From positions 280,728 to 344,727 of the forward strand of contig NZ_JBEUMS010000005.1 in NCBI RefSeq assembly GCF_040543805.1: a DNA stretch of 64,000 nucleotides, read 5' to 3'. The stretch is from Arcicella rosea (GTDB taxonomy: Bacteria; Bacteroidota; Bacteroidia; Cytophagales; Spirosomataceae). Under the pieces are notes generated by a model that was not told the origin of the DNA, did not search any database, and worked only from the letters and a program-made list of their open reading frames with translations. This document shows, one piece after another, positions 38,139 to 47,591 of the stretch. The position numbers and the translations under genes were made by a program. Numbering within the stretch: position 1 is the stretch's first letter; the number at the start of each line of letters is the position of its first letter.

Positions 38139-38729
38139 ATGGCATTAGATATTAGCGATGAAACCCTGTGGAAAAGTTTAAGAGAGGGCAATGAATGGGC
38201 TTTTTCAAATTTATTTGAGCGTTATTTTCGTTCAATGGTAAATTATGGTAATTCGTTAATGTCACATTCCGACAAAGTACAAGACTGTGTACAAGATGTT
38301 TTTGTAGATTTATGGTTGTATCGACACTCTCTTCAAGATAAAGTAGTAGTAAAAGCATATCTTCTTTCTAGTGTACGTAAACGCATTGCTCGATTACATG
38401 AACGAGACCATATATTTCGTCAAACGACTTCAGTAGATGGACTTGATTTTTTAATGGATTTTTCGATTGAAGAAAAACTCATTCTTGATGAAATAACAGC
38501 TTCTAAAGTAACATATCTTAATAAACTTATTAATGCTCTTCCTGCTAGGCAAAAAGAAGCATTGTATCTTCGTTATCATCAAGGACTAACGATTGAACAA
38601 ATTTCAGAAACTTTTGATATTAATTATCAATCTGCTAACAATCTTGTATTCAGGGCATTACAACATCTTAGAGATGCTTGGTCTGGAGATTTAACCCTTG
38701 TATTTATACTGCTTTCAAGGTTTTTTTAA
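38139..38729 (+). CDS. ECF RNA polymerase sigma factor (Bacteroidota FecI-like)
   Basis: The ATG at 38139 (MALDISDETLWKSLREGNEW) gives 196 residues, typical for the family. Region 2 is visible as AFSNLFERYFRSMVNYGNSL and DKVQDCVQDVFVDLWLYR, and region 4 as ALPARQKEALYLRYHQGLTI followed by EQISETFDINYQSANNLVFR. It directs polymerase to the adjacent SusC/D genes when its FecR anti-sigma releases it. The anti-sigma gene follows after 82 bases. Confidence 0.94.
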   Translation: MALDISDETLWKSLREGNEWAFSNLFERYFRSMVNYGNSLMSHSDKVQDCVQDVFVDLWLYRHSLQDKVVVKAYLLSSVRKRIARLHERDHIFRQTTSVDGLDFLMDFSIEEKLILDEITASKVTYLNKLINALPARQKEALYLRYHQGLTIEQISETFDINYQSANNLVFRALQHLRDAWSGDLTLVFILLSRFF

Positions 38730-38811
38730 TTTTTTTCGAAAAAAAATACAAAAAGTGAGTATCCCCAAAAAATGTTGTCCTCTCTAGTTTTGAAACCATT
38801 TCCATAGGACA

Positions 38812-39912
38812 ATGCGAAAAACTTATCAATCTATAGATGACTTCCTAAACGACAGCTCTTTTAAAGAGTGGGTACTTGAAGGGAAACATCATCATCAGTG
38901 GCATGAGTGGACTCTTTCTAAAGATGAATCCACCGAGCTTATGCAATCTGCTCGCTTATATTTATTGGCAATGAAGGTTGATGAACAAGAAATACAAAAA
39001 GCAGATGTTCAAGAGGCTTTAGGATATACTTGGGAGAAAATTAATGAACAAGAACGTATTAATCAAGGAAACTTTTGGTTGCGTTTATTCAAATCATCAA
39101 CCTTACAAAAGGTTGCGGCTATTTTACTGGTTGGTATCTGTTTGGTTTGGGTGTATCAACAACAAATTACTCCTCAAAAATTGTTAAACTATGAACAATT
39201 AATTAGTCAACAAAACGACGGACTGATAGAACAAGCGAATAATACTGATAAACCCCAGTTGATTACACTTTCGGATGGTAGTTCGGTATTATTACAACCG
39301 AATAGTAAATTAAGTTATCCAAAACTCTTTGTAGGCAATGAACGAAAAGTATATCTTTTAGGCGAAGCCTTTTTTGAAATCAGTAAAAATCCTGCAAAAC
39401 CATTCTTTGTATTTGCTAACGAGTTAGTCACTAAAGTACTGGGTACAAGTTTTAGGATAAAAGCCTATAAAAACAATCCTAATGTAGAAGTGGTAGTACG
39501 AACAGGTAAGGTCAGTATCAGTTCAAATACTAGTGTACAGGCATCAGATAAACCCATTGTACTTCTTCCTAACCAGTCTATTCGTTTCCAACGCAAAGAG
39601 TTGATATTCGACCAGATTATAACTATTAATAATAACAAACCAGATATTACTAATCAGGTTGAAACGATAGAACAAGTAAATTTTGAATTTGCAGATGTGG
39701 CAGTGAGCCAGATATTTACAACACTTAAACAAGCATATTTGATAGAAATAGATTACCCACAGGGAAAGTTGAAAGACTGCTATCTTACAACATCCTTGAG
39801 CGATCAACCCCTTCCTGAAAAACTTAAGATTATCTGCGAAAGTTTGGGGAATAATACCAGATATGAAATGAATGGAAACCAAATAATTATTTACTCAAAT
39901 GGCTGCAACTAA
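38812..39912 (+). CDS. FecR-family anti-sigma factor
   Basis: 366 residues. A cytoplasmic N-terminal sigma-binding part (1-95) is followed by one membrane span at about 100-118 (KVAAILLVGICLVWVY). The FecR domain follows (LSDGSSVLLQPNSKLSYP, VYLLGEAFFEISKNPAKPFF, VTKVLGTSFRIKAY), then a C-terminal DUF4974-type domain similar to STN (EQVNFEFADVAVSQIFTTLK). It holds the sigma factor until the STN domain of the SusC encoded next signals substrate. Confidence 0.94.
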   Translation: MRKTYQSIDDFLNDSSFKEWVLEGKHHHQWHEWTLSKDESTELMQSARLYLLAMKVDEQEIQKADVQEALGYTWEKINEQERINQGNFWLRLFKSSTLQKVAAILLVGICLVWVYQQQITPQKLLNYEQLISQQNDGLIEQANNTDKPQLITLSDGSSVLLQPNSKLSYPKLFVGNERKVYLLGEAFFEISKNPAKPFFVFANELVTKVLGTSFRIKAYKNNPNVEVVVRTGKVSISSNTSVQASDKPIVLLPNQSIRFQRKELIFDQIITINNNKPDITNQVETIEQVNFEFADVAVSQIFTTLKQAYLIEIDYPQGKLKDCYLTTSLSDQPLPEKLKIICESLGNNTRYEMNGNQIIIYSNGCN

Positions 39913-39955
39913 CTATCTAATCACAAAAACAATATGATAAAAACCAATTAAAAAA

Positions 39956-39987
39956 GGCGTTAAAAATGCTGCTACATTTTTAACGCC
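39956..39987 (+). terminator. Hairpin after the sigma/anti-sigma pair
   Basis: Perfect 13-bp arms GGCGTTAAAAATG (39956-39968) and CATTTTTAACGCC (39975-39987) around a 6-base loop, 44 bases after the FecR stop. No T-tail. It separates the regulators from the SusC gene, which should have its own sigma-dependent promoter in 39990-40092. Confidence 0.55.
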
Positions 39988-40092
39988 AGTGACTTCCCTT
40001 CCCTGTTCGATGTACGCTCCTCTGCTAAGGAGTGTGGGAATTATTTTGCTTATACCAACTCAATCAGTATTAAACAAAAACGAATCAAAAGT

Positions 40093-43000
40093 ATGAAAAA
40101 AACTTTTAACTACAAGCGGTTGCTTTACCAAATCGTGAAAATGTCATTTTTACAATCTTTTATAGTACTTGTCTTTTCAAGTGTTACCATGGCGACTAAC
40201 GTCAATGGTCAAGAAATGTTGGCTAAACATGTGAGTATCAACATGAAAGAAGCTACTTTAGAAAAAGTATTAACAAAACTTGAGAAGTCTGCGAATGTTA
40301 AGTTTTCATTTAATTCAAGGATGATAAAACTTGATAAACAAGTAAGTATTACTGCTAATAATGAGCTACTCTCGCAAGTACTTACAAAAGTACTTAAACC
40401 CTTAAATATTACCTTTTTAGAAGTAAGTAATAGGATCATACTTCGCAATGTGGAGACTCCCAGAGCCACCAGTGAAAATATGGATGAGGCATCATTCGAA
40501 AATATAGAGGGAATCATCGACCAAAATGTTTCTGGTACAATAAAGGATGAAAACGGGAAACCATTAGCAGGAGTAAATATTACTATAAAAGGAACAGTAA
40601 AAGGGACGAACTCTGATGAAAATGGGCAATTTAAAATAGATGTTGAAGATGAAAATACAGTTTTAGTATTTAGTTACGTAGGTTATTCAAAACAGGAATT
40701 CCTTGTAGGCAAACGCACTTCTTTTACTATTTCAATGGCAATTGACCAAAAGTCTTTAGATGAAGTGGTGGTGGTAGCTTATGGAACACAAAATAAAAAA
40801 ACTATTTCAGGGGCAATTTCAACCGTGAATGCTGATGAACTTTCGCATAGTAAAACGGCAACTGCGGCCGGAGCCCTTGTCGGCAAGATACCTGGGCTGA
40901 ATTTCCGTCAGACTACAGGTAGACCTGGTAGTGAACCTTCTATTCAAATAAGAAATATCGGTACACCATTAGTAATTATTGATGGTGCGGTGCGTGATAT
41001 GAGTAGTTTTTCACAAATGGATTTTAATGATATAGAATCGGTTTCTGTACTGAAAGATGGTAGTGCTGCTATTTATGGGATGCAGGCAGCCAATGGAGCA
41101 ATTGTAGTAACAACCAAGAAAGGTAAAAGAAACCAAAAGTTAAAAGTTGGTTTACAGAGCTATTTTGGCGTGCAAAAAGCATCTGGGTATAATAAACCAG
41201 CTGATGCAGTTACATACCTTAGGGCAATTATTCAAGATGAAACTTTTAACGGAGTATCCGAAAATGCTCGAACTATCAAAAAGGATGAATATGAAAAATG
41301 GGTCAATAAGGTAGATGATGATCATACTTCTTTTGATTGGTATAACTATATCTGGCAAACGGCACCACAATTTTACAATAGTATAAATCTTTCTGGAGGG
41401 TCTGAAAATGTAGATTATTATGTAAGCGTTGGAAATCTACAACAACAAGGGCTTTTGAGAAACTTTGTAGGCTTTTCCAGAACCAATTTTCAGTCTAATA
41501 TAAATGCTAATATCTCAAAGCGATTCAAAATTGGGTTTGGTATGCAGGGTCGTTTAGAACACAATGAACAGCCAGGCCTGCCCGGTGATGACTATTCGTT
41601 TGCTGAACAAACAGCATTTCGTAACCTTCCTACAAAGAAGCCATTTTACAACGGTAATGAAGATTATCCACTTATAACAACGATAGATCCTCAATACAGT
41701 TATGGATGGGTTGGATACAAAACATCTGGTAAATATCAAGCAGAGTCCAGAGTTATACTGATTAATGGATCGGCAGAACTAGAGATTGCAAAAGGGTTTA
41801 AAGCAAGAGGTTTATTTACTTATTGGTATAAGAATTATAAAACCGATTTGCTGGAGCTTTCTCCAATTCTTTACTCTTATGACAAGACAGCATCTCAATA
41901 TAACGTCGCCTATTCTGGAAACGGTCGCTATGTTGAAAGGTTTATGCAAAACAATGAGGAAGTTACTACCAACTTGCAATTAGAATATAAAAATTCATTC
42001 GGTAAACATAATCTTTTTTTGTTTACTGGTATGGAAGGCAAAAGAGGGACCTATCCTAGCGTATATCTTTGGGGCTCTCCTGTAGCAAATGGGATTCAAT
42101 ATTTAACAAATGCAACGCCAGGTATTACTGTAACCGATAATATAAGTTATGTTCAGAAAAGGCTAGGGTTTATAGGGCGACTAAATTATGATTTTGAAGG
42201 TAAATACATTGCAGAATTTTCTACACGATATGATGGAAGTTACTTTTATCAACCAGGTAGTCGGTTTGGTATCTTTCCATATGGATCAGTAGCCTATCGT
42301 GTATCTCAAGAAAATTTCTGGAAAAATAATAGTTTCTTGAGTAATACTTTTAATGATGTAAAGTTGAGAGCTTCCTATGGTATAGCGGGAAAAGAACTAG
42401 GGTCTGCCTTGTCTTTTATTACAGGATATAACTATAATACAGGTAATGCAATATTAAATGGAGCCAATGTAACTACAACTACCGTATCTGGTTTGCCTAC
42501 TATATATACTTGGGGGCGGGTTAAAACATTAAACCTTGCTTTAGATGTAGTATTATTAGACAACCGTTTAAAAGGTGGTTTTGATTGGTTCAGCCGTCAC
42601 CAAACAGGAGAACTAGGTAGTCGTTATGATGTTCTTTTACCTAATGAAGTCGGCTTCGGTCTTCCATCTGAAAATTTAAATGGCGATTATACGAAAGGTA
42701 TTGAGCTTTCTTTGGATTGGAAAGATAAGATTAAAGGTATTAATTACTGGGTGGGTGGAAATTTTAGTTTTTCAAGATGGATAACAGGCGAAAGATACAA
42801 ACCTCACTGGTCATCTGCATACAATCAGTATCGTGATCTTGGTAGTACTGAAGGTCGCTACAGAGATGGGTCATTTCAATTAATTGCCATTGGACAGTTT
42901 AAAACTTGGGAAGAAATTGCTAAGTATCCTATCGACCAAGACCATGCAGGAAATACAACAATTAGACCTGGTGACTATATATATCAAGATACCAATGGAG

Positions 43001-43563
43001 ATGGGTATATTACTGAGCTTGACATGAAGAATGTAACTTATAGAACCAACTCTGGAACACCATGGATAAATTTCGCTTTCAACTTTGGAGCAAATTGGAA
43101 AGGAATAGATGTGCGTGCAGATTTTGTAGGAGCTTCTGCGTACACTTATGAGCAACAAGGCTATATGCGTTATTTTGACCCTAGTGGGAACGTATCACAA
43201 TACCTAGCTGATAATTCAACTTGGTACAAAGATATTTGGAATAAGAACAGTGGTTTTAACATTGGGAAATATCCACTTTTAACAAAAGGGGTAAATAACT
43301 GGATGAATACTCATTGGCCAAACAATTATTGGCAAACCAATATTACTTATGTCAAACTTCGTAACCTAGAAGTTGGCTATACCTTACCTGTTGTAGTAAC
43401 TAAACAAATAGGGATATCAAATCTTAGATTTTATTTTGCTGGCTATAATATGTTCACTATTTCTAACATGCCAGCTGGGTTGGATCCTGAAATTACTTCA
43501 AGTTCTGGTAACTCTTATCCAAACCCTAAAGTGTATAATTTTGGTTTCCAAGCATCTTTCTAA
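40093..43563 (+). CDS. SusC/RagA-family receptor with N-terminal STN signalling domain
   Basis: 1156 residues. The N-terminus has a signal peptide (VTMATNVNGQ), an STN domain at about 46-118 (VSINMKEATLEKVLTKLEKS, then KVLKPLNITFLEV), a carboxypeptidase-regulatory-like domain (GTIKDENGKPLAGVNITIKG) and the SusC plug (VVVVAYGTQNKKTISGAI; SVLKDGSAAIYGMQAANG). The barrel ends YNFGFQASF. STN-bearing SusC proteins relay occupancy to a FecR anti-sigma, and the sigma/FecR pair is directly upstream. Substrate is unknown because no enzyme gene accompanies it. Confidence 0.95.
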   Translation: MKKTFNYKRLLYQIVKMSFLQSFIVLVFSSVTMATNVNGQEMLAKHVSINMKEATLEKVLTKLEKSANVKFSFNSRMIKLDKQVSITANNELLSQVLTKVLKPLNITFLEVSNRIILRNVETPRATSENMDEASFENIEGIIDQNVSGTIKDENGKPLAGVNITIKGTVKGTNSDENGQFKIDVEDENTVLVFSYVGYSKQEFLVGKRTSFTISMAIDQKSLDEVVVVAYGTQNKKTISGAISTVNADELSHSKTATAAGALVGKIPGLNFRQTTGRPGSEPSIQIRNIGTPLVIIDGAVRDMSSFSQMDFNDIESVSVLKDGSAAIYGMQAANGAIVVTTKKGKRNQKLKVGLQSYFGVQKASGYNKPADAVTYLRAIIQDETFNGVSENARTIKKDEYEKWVNKVDDDHTSFDWYNYIWQTAPQFYNSINLSGGSENVDYYVSVGNLQQQGLLRNFVGFSRTNFQSNINANISKRFKIGFGMQGRLEHNEQPGLPGDDYSFAEQTAFRNLPTKKPFYNGNEDYPLITTIDPQYSYGWVGYKTSGKYQAESRVILINGSAELEIAKGFKARGLFTYWYKNYKTDLLELSPILYSYDKTASQYNVAYSGNGRYVERFMQNNEEVTTNLQLEYKNSFGKHNLFLFTGMEGKRGTYPSVYLWGSPVANGIQYLTNATPGITVTDNISYVQKRLGFIGRLNYDFEGKYIAEFSTRYDGSYFYQPGSRFGIFPYGSVAYRVSQENFWKNNSFLSNTFNDVKLRASYGIAGKELGSALSFITGYNYNTGNAILNGANVTTTTVSGLPTIYTWGRVKTLNLALDVVLLDNRLKGGFDWFSRHQTGELGSRYDVLLPNEVGFGLPSENLNGDYTKGIELSLDWKDKIKGINYWVGGNFSFSRWITGERYKPHWSSAYNQYRDLGSTEGRYRDGSFQLIAIGQFKTWEEIAKYPIDQDHAGNTTIRPGDYIYQDTNGDGYITELDMKNVTYRTNSGTPWINFAFNFGANWKGIDVRADFVGASAYTYEQQGYMRYFDPSGNVSQYLADNSTWYKDIWNKNSGFNIGKYPLLTKGVNNWMNTHWPNNYWQTNITYVKLRNLEVGYTLPVVVTKQIGISNLRFYFAGYNMFTISNMPAGLDPEITSSSGNSYPNPKVYNFGFQASF

Positions 43564-43585
43564 TGACCTTCAAAATCTCAATTAA

Positions 43586-45448
43586 ATGAAAAATAGAATA
43601 ATAACAATATTTAGCATATTAGCCTTACTTTCAACAGCTTTATGCAGTTGTGTAAAAGAACTTGATGGAGAAGTGGTTAATAATTTACCTGAAAGTGTAG
43701 TATATAATGATAAAACTTTGATTCAATCAACCCTTGCGGCCTTTTATACTTCTGTTAATTATGGACAACAGAATGGAGACTATGGATCTTACCATATACT
43801 CGACGAGGCCAATGTGCAATATGGTGCAGCCACTACCACAGATGATGAAAAACAAATACCTCGTAATTTTTATAGAGTGTACGACTATGGATTAGTAAGA
43901 AGAATTAATCAGTTTTTGAAAGGGATAAACTCTTCGACAGCAAAGTCTTTACCCTCTTTGCCAGAACCTGAACGTTTAAATATGGAAGCTCAGGCTAAAT
44001 TTTTGCGTGCATGGTATTATTTTAGTATGGCTCGGTCAATTGGCGGCATGCCAATAATAGGCGATACAGTTTATACATATCAGGCAGGGGTAGATGTCAC
44101 TGGGTGGAGAGTTCCTCGTTCTTCAGAAGCACAAATATACCGATATATCATTGACCAATGCGACCAAATAATACCACGGCTCACCACTTCAAAAACAACC
44201 AACTCGGCTGTAGTTAATAAATGGGCTGCATTAATGTTGAAATCCAGAGCGGCTATATATGCGGCTTCCATAGCGAAATATGGTAATCTAAAAACGCCGA
44301 CTGTCCGTACAACTGGTTGGGAAGCTGGTATTCCAGCAGACAGTGCAACAGCATTCTATACATTGGCACTGGCTACTGCACAGAAGGTAATTGCGGAAAG
44401 CCCGTATGTAATACAGAAAGATGCGGCTAATCCGGGATTGGCGTTTTACAAAGCTACAAGCGTTAAGGCTGGTAATACGGAAGTTATCTGGGCATTGGAT
44501 AGACTTGCTCCAAATGTGGTAACAACTTTTACTAATTATGCAATGCCTTATTCGTTGCGTGACTATACTGAAGGAAATGCGTTAGGAGCACTCCTTAACT
44601 TAGTAGAGGCTTTTGAAAACAAGGATGGAAGCAATTCAGCTATTAAAACAAATAACACAGATGGTAGCTATGTCTTTTACAATAGCGTAGAAGATCCATT
44701 TACAGCGAAAGATGCTAGGCTTTGGGGTACAGTTATTTGGCCTAACGCAACTTACCGAAATCTGGCAGTAAGTTTACAGGCTGGACAAATTAACAAAAAT
44801 ACCTCAGGTAATTATGTGATAAATGCTGGGGCAACAGGAAGTATGAACGCTGGAGATGTTTTGACATCTATCAATGGCCCCATTGCAAACTCTAATAACT
44901 ATGTGAACAAAACAGGGTTTCTAGTTCGCAAATTTCTTGATGAAACTGTTGGAGCAGGTTTAAATCCTACTTTTAGTGCGATGTGGATGCCTCGTTTCAG
45001 AATTGCTGAAGCATATCTTATAGCGGCTGAAGCGGCATTTGAATTAGGACAAACAGCTTTGGCTGTTCAATATATCAATATAGTTAGAGACAGAGGGGGT
45101 ATTCAACCTTTAACTACTTCAACAATTACATTTGATAAAATTGTAAATGAATACCGTGTTGAGTTCGCATTTGAAGATCATCGTTTTTGGGATCTTAAAA
45201 GATGGAGACTAGCACATACACTTTGGAATGGTGTTCCTGGCGATGCTACGGCACAAATGTTTTCATTATTTCCATATAAGGTAGTTAGTCAAGGAGACCC
45301 TAACAATGGCAAATGGGTTTTTACAAAACAAGTATCGTATAAAAGAGCAACCACTCCTTTATATTTCCCTATCACAAATTATTATGGAACTATCGAGAGC
45401 TCTTGGATTACCAATAATCCAAGGCTTGTAATCAATCCTAATCAATAA
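43586..45448 (+). CDS. SusD/RagB-family lipoprotein, long form
   Basis: 620 residues, longer than the other two SusD proteins here (511 and 496). The lipoprotein cysteine is Cys22 in LCSC. SusD signatures include FLRAWYYFSMARSIGGMPII and the C-terminal VEFAFEDHRFWDLKRW, a common variant of the SusD end motif. It pairs with the STN-SusC 22 bases upstream. Confidence 0.93.
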   Translation: MKNRIITIFSILALLSTALCSCVKELDGEVVNNLPESVVYNDKTLIQSTLAAFYTSVNYGQQNGDYGSYHILDEANVQYGAATTTDDEKQIPRNFYRVYDYGLVRRINQFLKGINSSTAKSLPSLPEPERLNMEAQAKFLRAWYYFSMARSIGGMPIIGDTVYTYQAGVDVTGWRVPRSSEAQIYRYIIDQCDQIIPRLTTSKTTNSAVVNKWAALMLKSRAAIYAASIAKYGNLKTPTVRTTGWEAGIPADSATAFYTLALATAQKVIAESPYVIQKDAANPGLAFYKATSVKAGNTEVIWALDRLAPNVVTTFTNYAMPYSLRDYTEGNALGALLNLVEAFENKDGSNSAIKTNNTDGSYVFYNSVEDPFTAKDARLWGTVIWPNATYRNLAVSLQAGQINKNTSGNYVINAGATGSMNAGDVLTSINGPIANSNNYVNKTGFLVRKFLDETVGAGLNPTFSAMWMPRFRIAEAYLIAAEAAFELGQTALAVQYINIVRDRGGIQPLTTSTITFDKIVNEYRVEFAFEDHRFWDLKRWRLAHTLWNGVPGDATAQMFSLFPYKVVSQGDPNNGKWVFTKQVSYKRATTPLYFPITNYYGTIESSWITNNPRLVINPNQ

Positions 45449-45466
45449 CTATTTTAATACGACAAT

Positions 45467-46192
45467 ATGAAAAAAAATATATATAGTATTTCAGCATTGA
45501 TGTTAGTTGTGCTGATTTGCATTACGGCATGTAGCAAAGAAATTGATAACTGGAGCTATCCCACTTCGGTTATATCAGGTCAATTCCTTTATAAGGGGCA
45601 ACCTCTGCAACTAATGGGAACTGCCTCGGATGTTACGGGTACAAATATGCTTCAACTCAATCAGGTTGGACCAGAAAAGTGGGATGTAGGATATATCAAA
45701 ATGTTTGGTAGAGAAGATGGCACATACACTATAAATACATTTGATGGGGATTATTATCTAGTAATTACACCTGGTAAAGGTCCTTGGGTTACCAATAAAG
45801 ATACATTACGTTTTTCATTACAAGGAACTAAAACTAATGTCAACTTTGAAGTTACACCTTACTTTTGGTTATCTAATTATGCCAATGAGGTCAGTGATTC
45901 TACTTATAAAGCAACATTTAATTTAGAAAAAAATGTTTCAACAGCTGTATTGGAAAAAGTAGTAATATATTTAGGCGTTACGTCAATTGTTGATAATACT
46001 TCCAAAGTATATGAAAAGGCATTTACTAATTTATCAGTTGGTAATAATAGTATTTTCCTTGATTTAAAAACACTATCAGCATCTCAAAAGGCTACTTTAT
46101 CCAAAACAGGATTTATATATGCACGTATAGGGGTTAAGACGGTCGGAATAGCTGACCTTCTTTATTCAAAGACGCTAAAGCTACAGCTTTGA
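45467..46192 (+). CDS. DUF3823-family lipoprotein
   Basis: 241 residues, lipobox ITAC with Cys22. The segment ISGQFLYKGQPLQLMG, followed by GREDGTYTINTFDGDYYLVI and a second beta domain, is the DUF3823 pattern (carboxypeptidase-like N-half). These lipoproteins regularly follow SusC/D pairs and are thought to be extra surface glycan-binding proteins. It starts 18 bases after the SusD stop and is the last gene of this sigma-controlled set. Confidence 0.87.
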   Translation: MKKNIYSISALMLVVLICITACSKEIDNWSYPTSVISGQFLYKGQPLQLMGTASDVTGTNMLQLNQVGPEKWDVGYIKMFGREDGTYTINTFDGDYYLVITPGKGPWVTNKDTLRFSLQGTKTNVNFEVTPYFWLSNYANEVSDSTYKATFNLEKNVSTAVLEKVVIYLGVTSIVDNTSKVYEKAFTNLSVGNNSIFLDLKTLSASQKATLSKTGFIYARIGVKTVGIADLLYSKTLKLQL

Positions 46193-46221
46193 TAATAATG
46201 ATTAATATATTAATTCTGAAT

Positions 46222-46258
46222 AAAGAGGCTGTCCGAAAAGGTCAGTCTCTTTTGTTTA
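46222..46258 (+). terminator. Intrinsic terminator after the DUF3823 gene
   Basis: The arms AAAGAGGCTGTCC and GGTCAGTCTCTTT pair with one G-U and one mismatch around GAAAA, followed by TTTGTTT. It lies 30 bases after the stop. Confidence 0.75.
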
Positions 46259-46316
46259 TTGAATTTTATATAATTATCGTTTAAGATACGGTTTACAAAA
46301 AATACAACTCCTTTAA

Positions 46317-46479
46317 CTGGATTTTCGGTTTTACCAATTTCTGCTACAATTGCTTTAGGTGGGACACAAGCACTTAGAACTACCTTTAGCTTTAGCTACC
46401 AATCTGAACATTACGTGGACTTCAAACAACAATGCTGTTGCGACAGTGAATAGCTAGGGTATTATTACAGCGGTTAGCA
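46317..46479 (+). pseudogene. Fragment of a bacterial Ig-like (BIG2) domain
   Basis: One frame gives TGFSVLPISATIALGGTQAL and a shifted frame gives NLNITWTSNNNAVATVNS, then a TAG, then GIITAVSI. Together these reproduce a single BIG2 repeat (consensus V.PTSATI..GGTQ.L, TWTSSN..VATVNS.GLVTAV). It has one frameshift and one stop within about 50 codons and no start. It must derive from a larger surface protein that is otherwise gone. Confidence 0.65.
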
Positions 46480-46520
46480 TAGTACAAACATGCTCAAGCA
46501 AAACAAAATCGAGTATAGCA

Positions 46521-46694
46521 TTGCTATTTTAAAAAGCATCCTAAGACTGAAGATGAAATTGAAAGAGCTATAAATGCCATTGTAGTTTCTTGCATTTCAG
46601 GGTTAAGATATGGTGGGATAGATGAAAAAATATTGAAACGGCTGTATGAAATTGGCGAAGGTGGACAATGCGATTACAAACCAAATCAATAAAT
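46521..46694 (+). pseudogene. C-terminal fragment of an unrecognised protein
   Basis: Fifty-seven codons without ATG, following a TAG, read KHPKTEDEIERAINAIVVSC and then GLRYGGIDEKILKRLYEIGE before a TAA. The composition and charge pattern are those of a real helical protein, but I cannot name the family. No promoter or start is present. Confidence 0.35.
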
Positions 46695-46812
46695 TAAAGT
46701 GGTTGCTAGAAGGTTGTTTCCTACGACCCAAAATACTTATTACCCCTTTGGTTGATAACTATATTTTAAATCGCTATTAGGCTTAAATACCATTAATTTT
46801 TTTGATACAACC

Positions 46813-47559
46813 TTATACTCTACCACCACCATTTACAATTATTTGCTGACCATTTACCCAAGCTCCCTCTGGACTAGCAAGAAATGCCACTACACCTGCG
46901 ATGTCCTCTGGTTCGCCCATTCTTCCTAAGTTCATAGCTTGACCAATCCTTTCCAGTTCTTCTTTTGAAACCTCTTTTTCCATTAAAGGAGTCTTTGTTG
47001 GGCCAGGGAAAACACTATTCACTGAAATTTGACGATGACCAAGTTCCTGTGCCAATATTTCAGTAATTACTTTGCCAGCGGCTTTACTAGGAGCATAAAT
47101 ACCAAGACCCGCTGCTGGATAAAGTGAACTTGTGGAAGAAATCTGAATAATCCGTCCACCATTCCTAACGTGTTTGGCTGCCTGTTGCAACACAAAGAAA
47201 GTTCCTTTATAATTTACTGCATTGATACGATCGAAGTCAGCTTCGGTAACATCAGCAATAGGAATACCCATAACCGCAATACCAGCATTGGCTACAACAA
47301 TATCAATACCGCCAAATGCTGTAGTGACATCATTATAAAGCTTAGTGATTTCGGCTACCGAACTAACATCTGCTTGAAATCTTATTGCCGTTCCGCCTGC
47401 TTCTTTGATTTTATCCACTACTTCATCAGCTTGATTGGGGTTTCCCATGTAATTAACGGCTATTGCGATGCCATCTTGCGCTAAACGGATGGCAATAGCA
47501 CGACCGATGCCTGTTGCTGCTCCTGTTACTAGTGCTACTCTTTTTCTTGAGGCTGTCAT
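46813..47559 (-). CDS. SDR-family NAD(P)-dependent oxidoreductase
   Basis: 248 residues, a classical short-chain dehydrogenase. Signatures are TGAATGIGRAIA (cofactor binding), VVANAGIAV, the catalytic Ser in QISSTSS with Tyr/Lys in YAPSKAAG, and the C-terminal ASPEGAWVNGQQIIVNGGG. Probably a 3-oxoacyl-reductase or glucose-dehydrogenase-like enzyme of unknown substrate. It lies 32 bases downstream of the pirin gene on the same strand, so the two form an operon. Confidence 0.93.
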   Translation of the reverse strand: MTASRKRVALVTGAATGIGRAIAIRLAQDGIAIAVNYMGNPNQADEVVDKIKEAGGTAIRFQADVSSVAEITKLYNDVTTAFGGIDIVVANAGIAVMGIPIADVTEADFDRINAVNYKGTFFVLQQAAKHVRNGGRIIQISSTSSLYPAAGLGIYAPSKAAGKVITEILAQELGHRQISVNSVFPGPTKTPLMEKEVSKEELERIGQAMNLGRMGEPEDIAGVVAFLASPEGAWVNGQQIIVNGGGRV

Positions 47560-47591
47560 GATTAACTAAACGTTGTGAGATTATTTGTTGT

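Larger units (their letters stand above)
46193..46812. other. Intergenic region of gene debris
   Basis: Beyond the terminator, two coding remnants are readable and described separately: a BIG2-like piece (46317-46479) and a frame ending in a stop at 46692-46694. No intact gene. The last 120 bases before the convergent SDR gene are AT-rich with nothing recognised. Confidence 0.5.
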
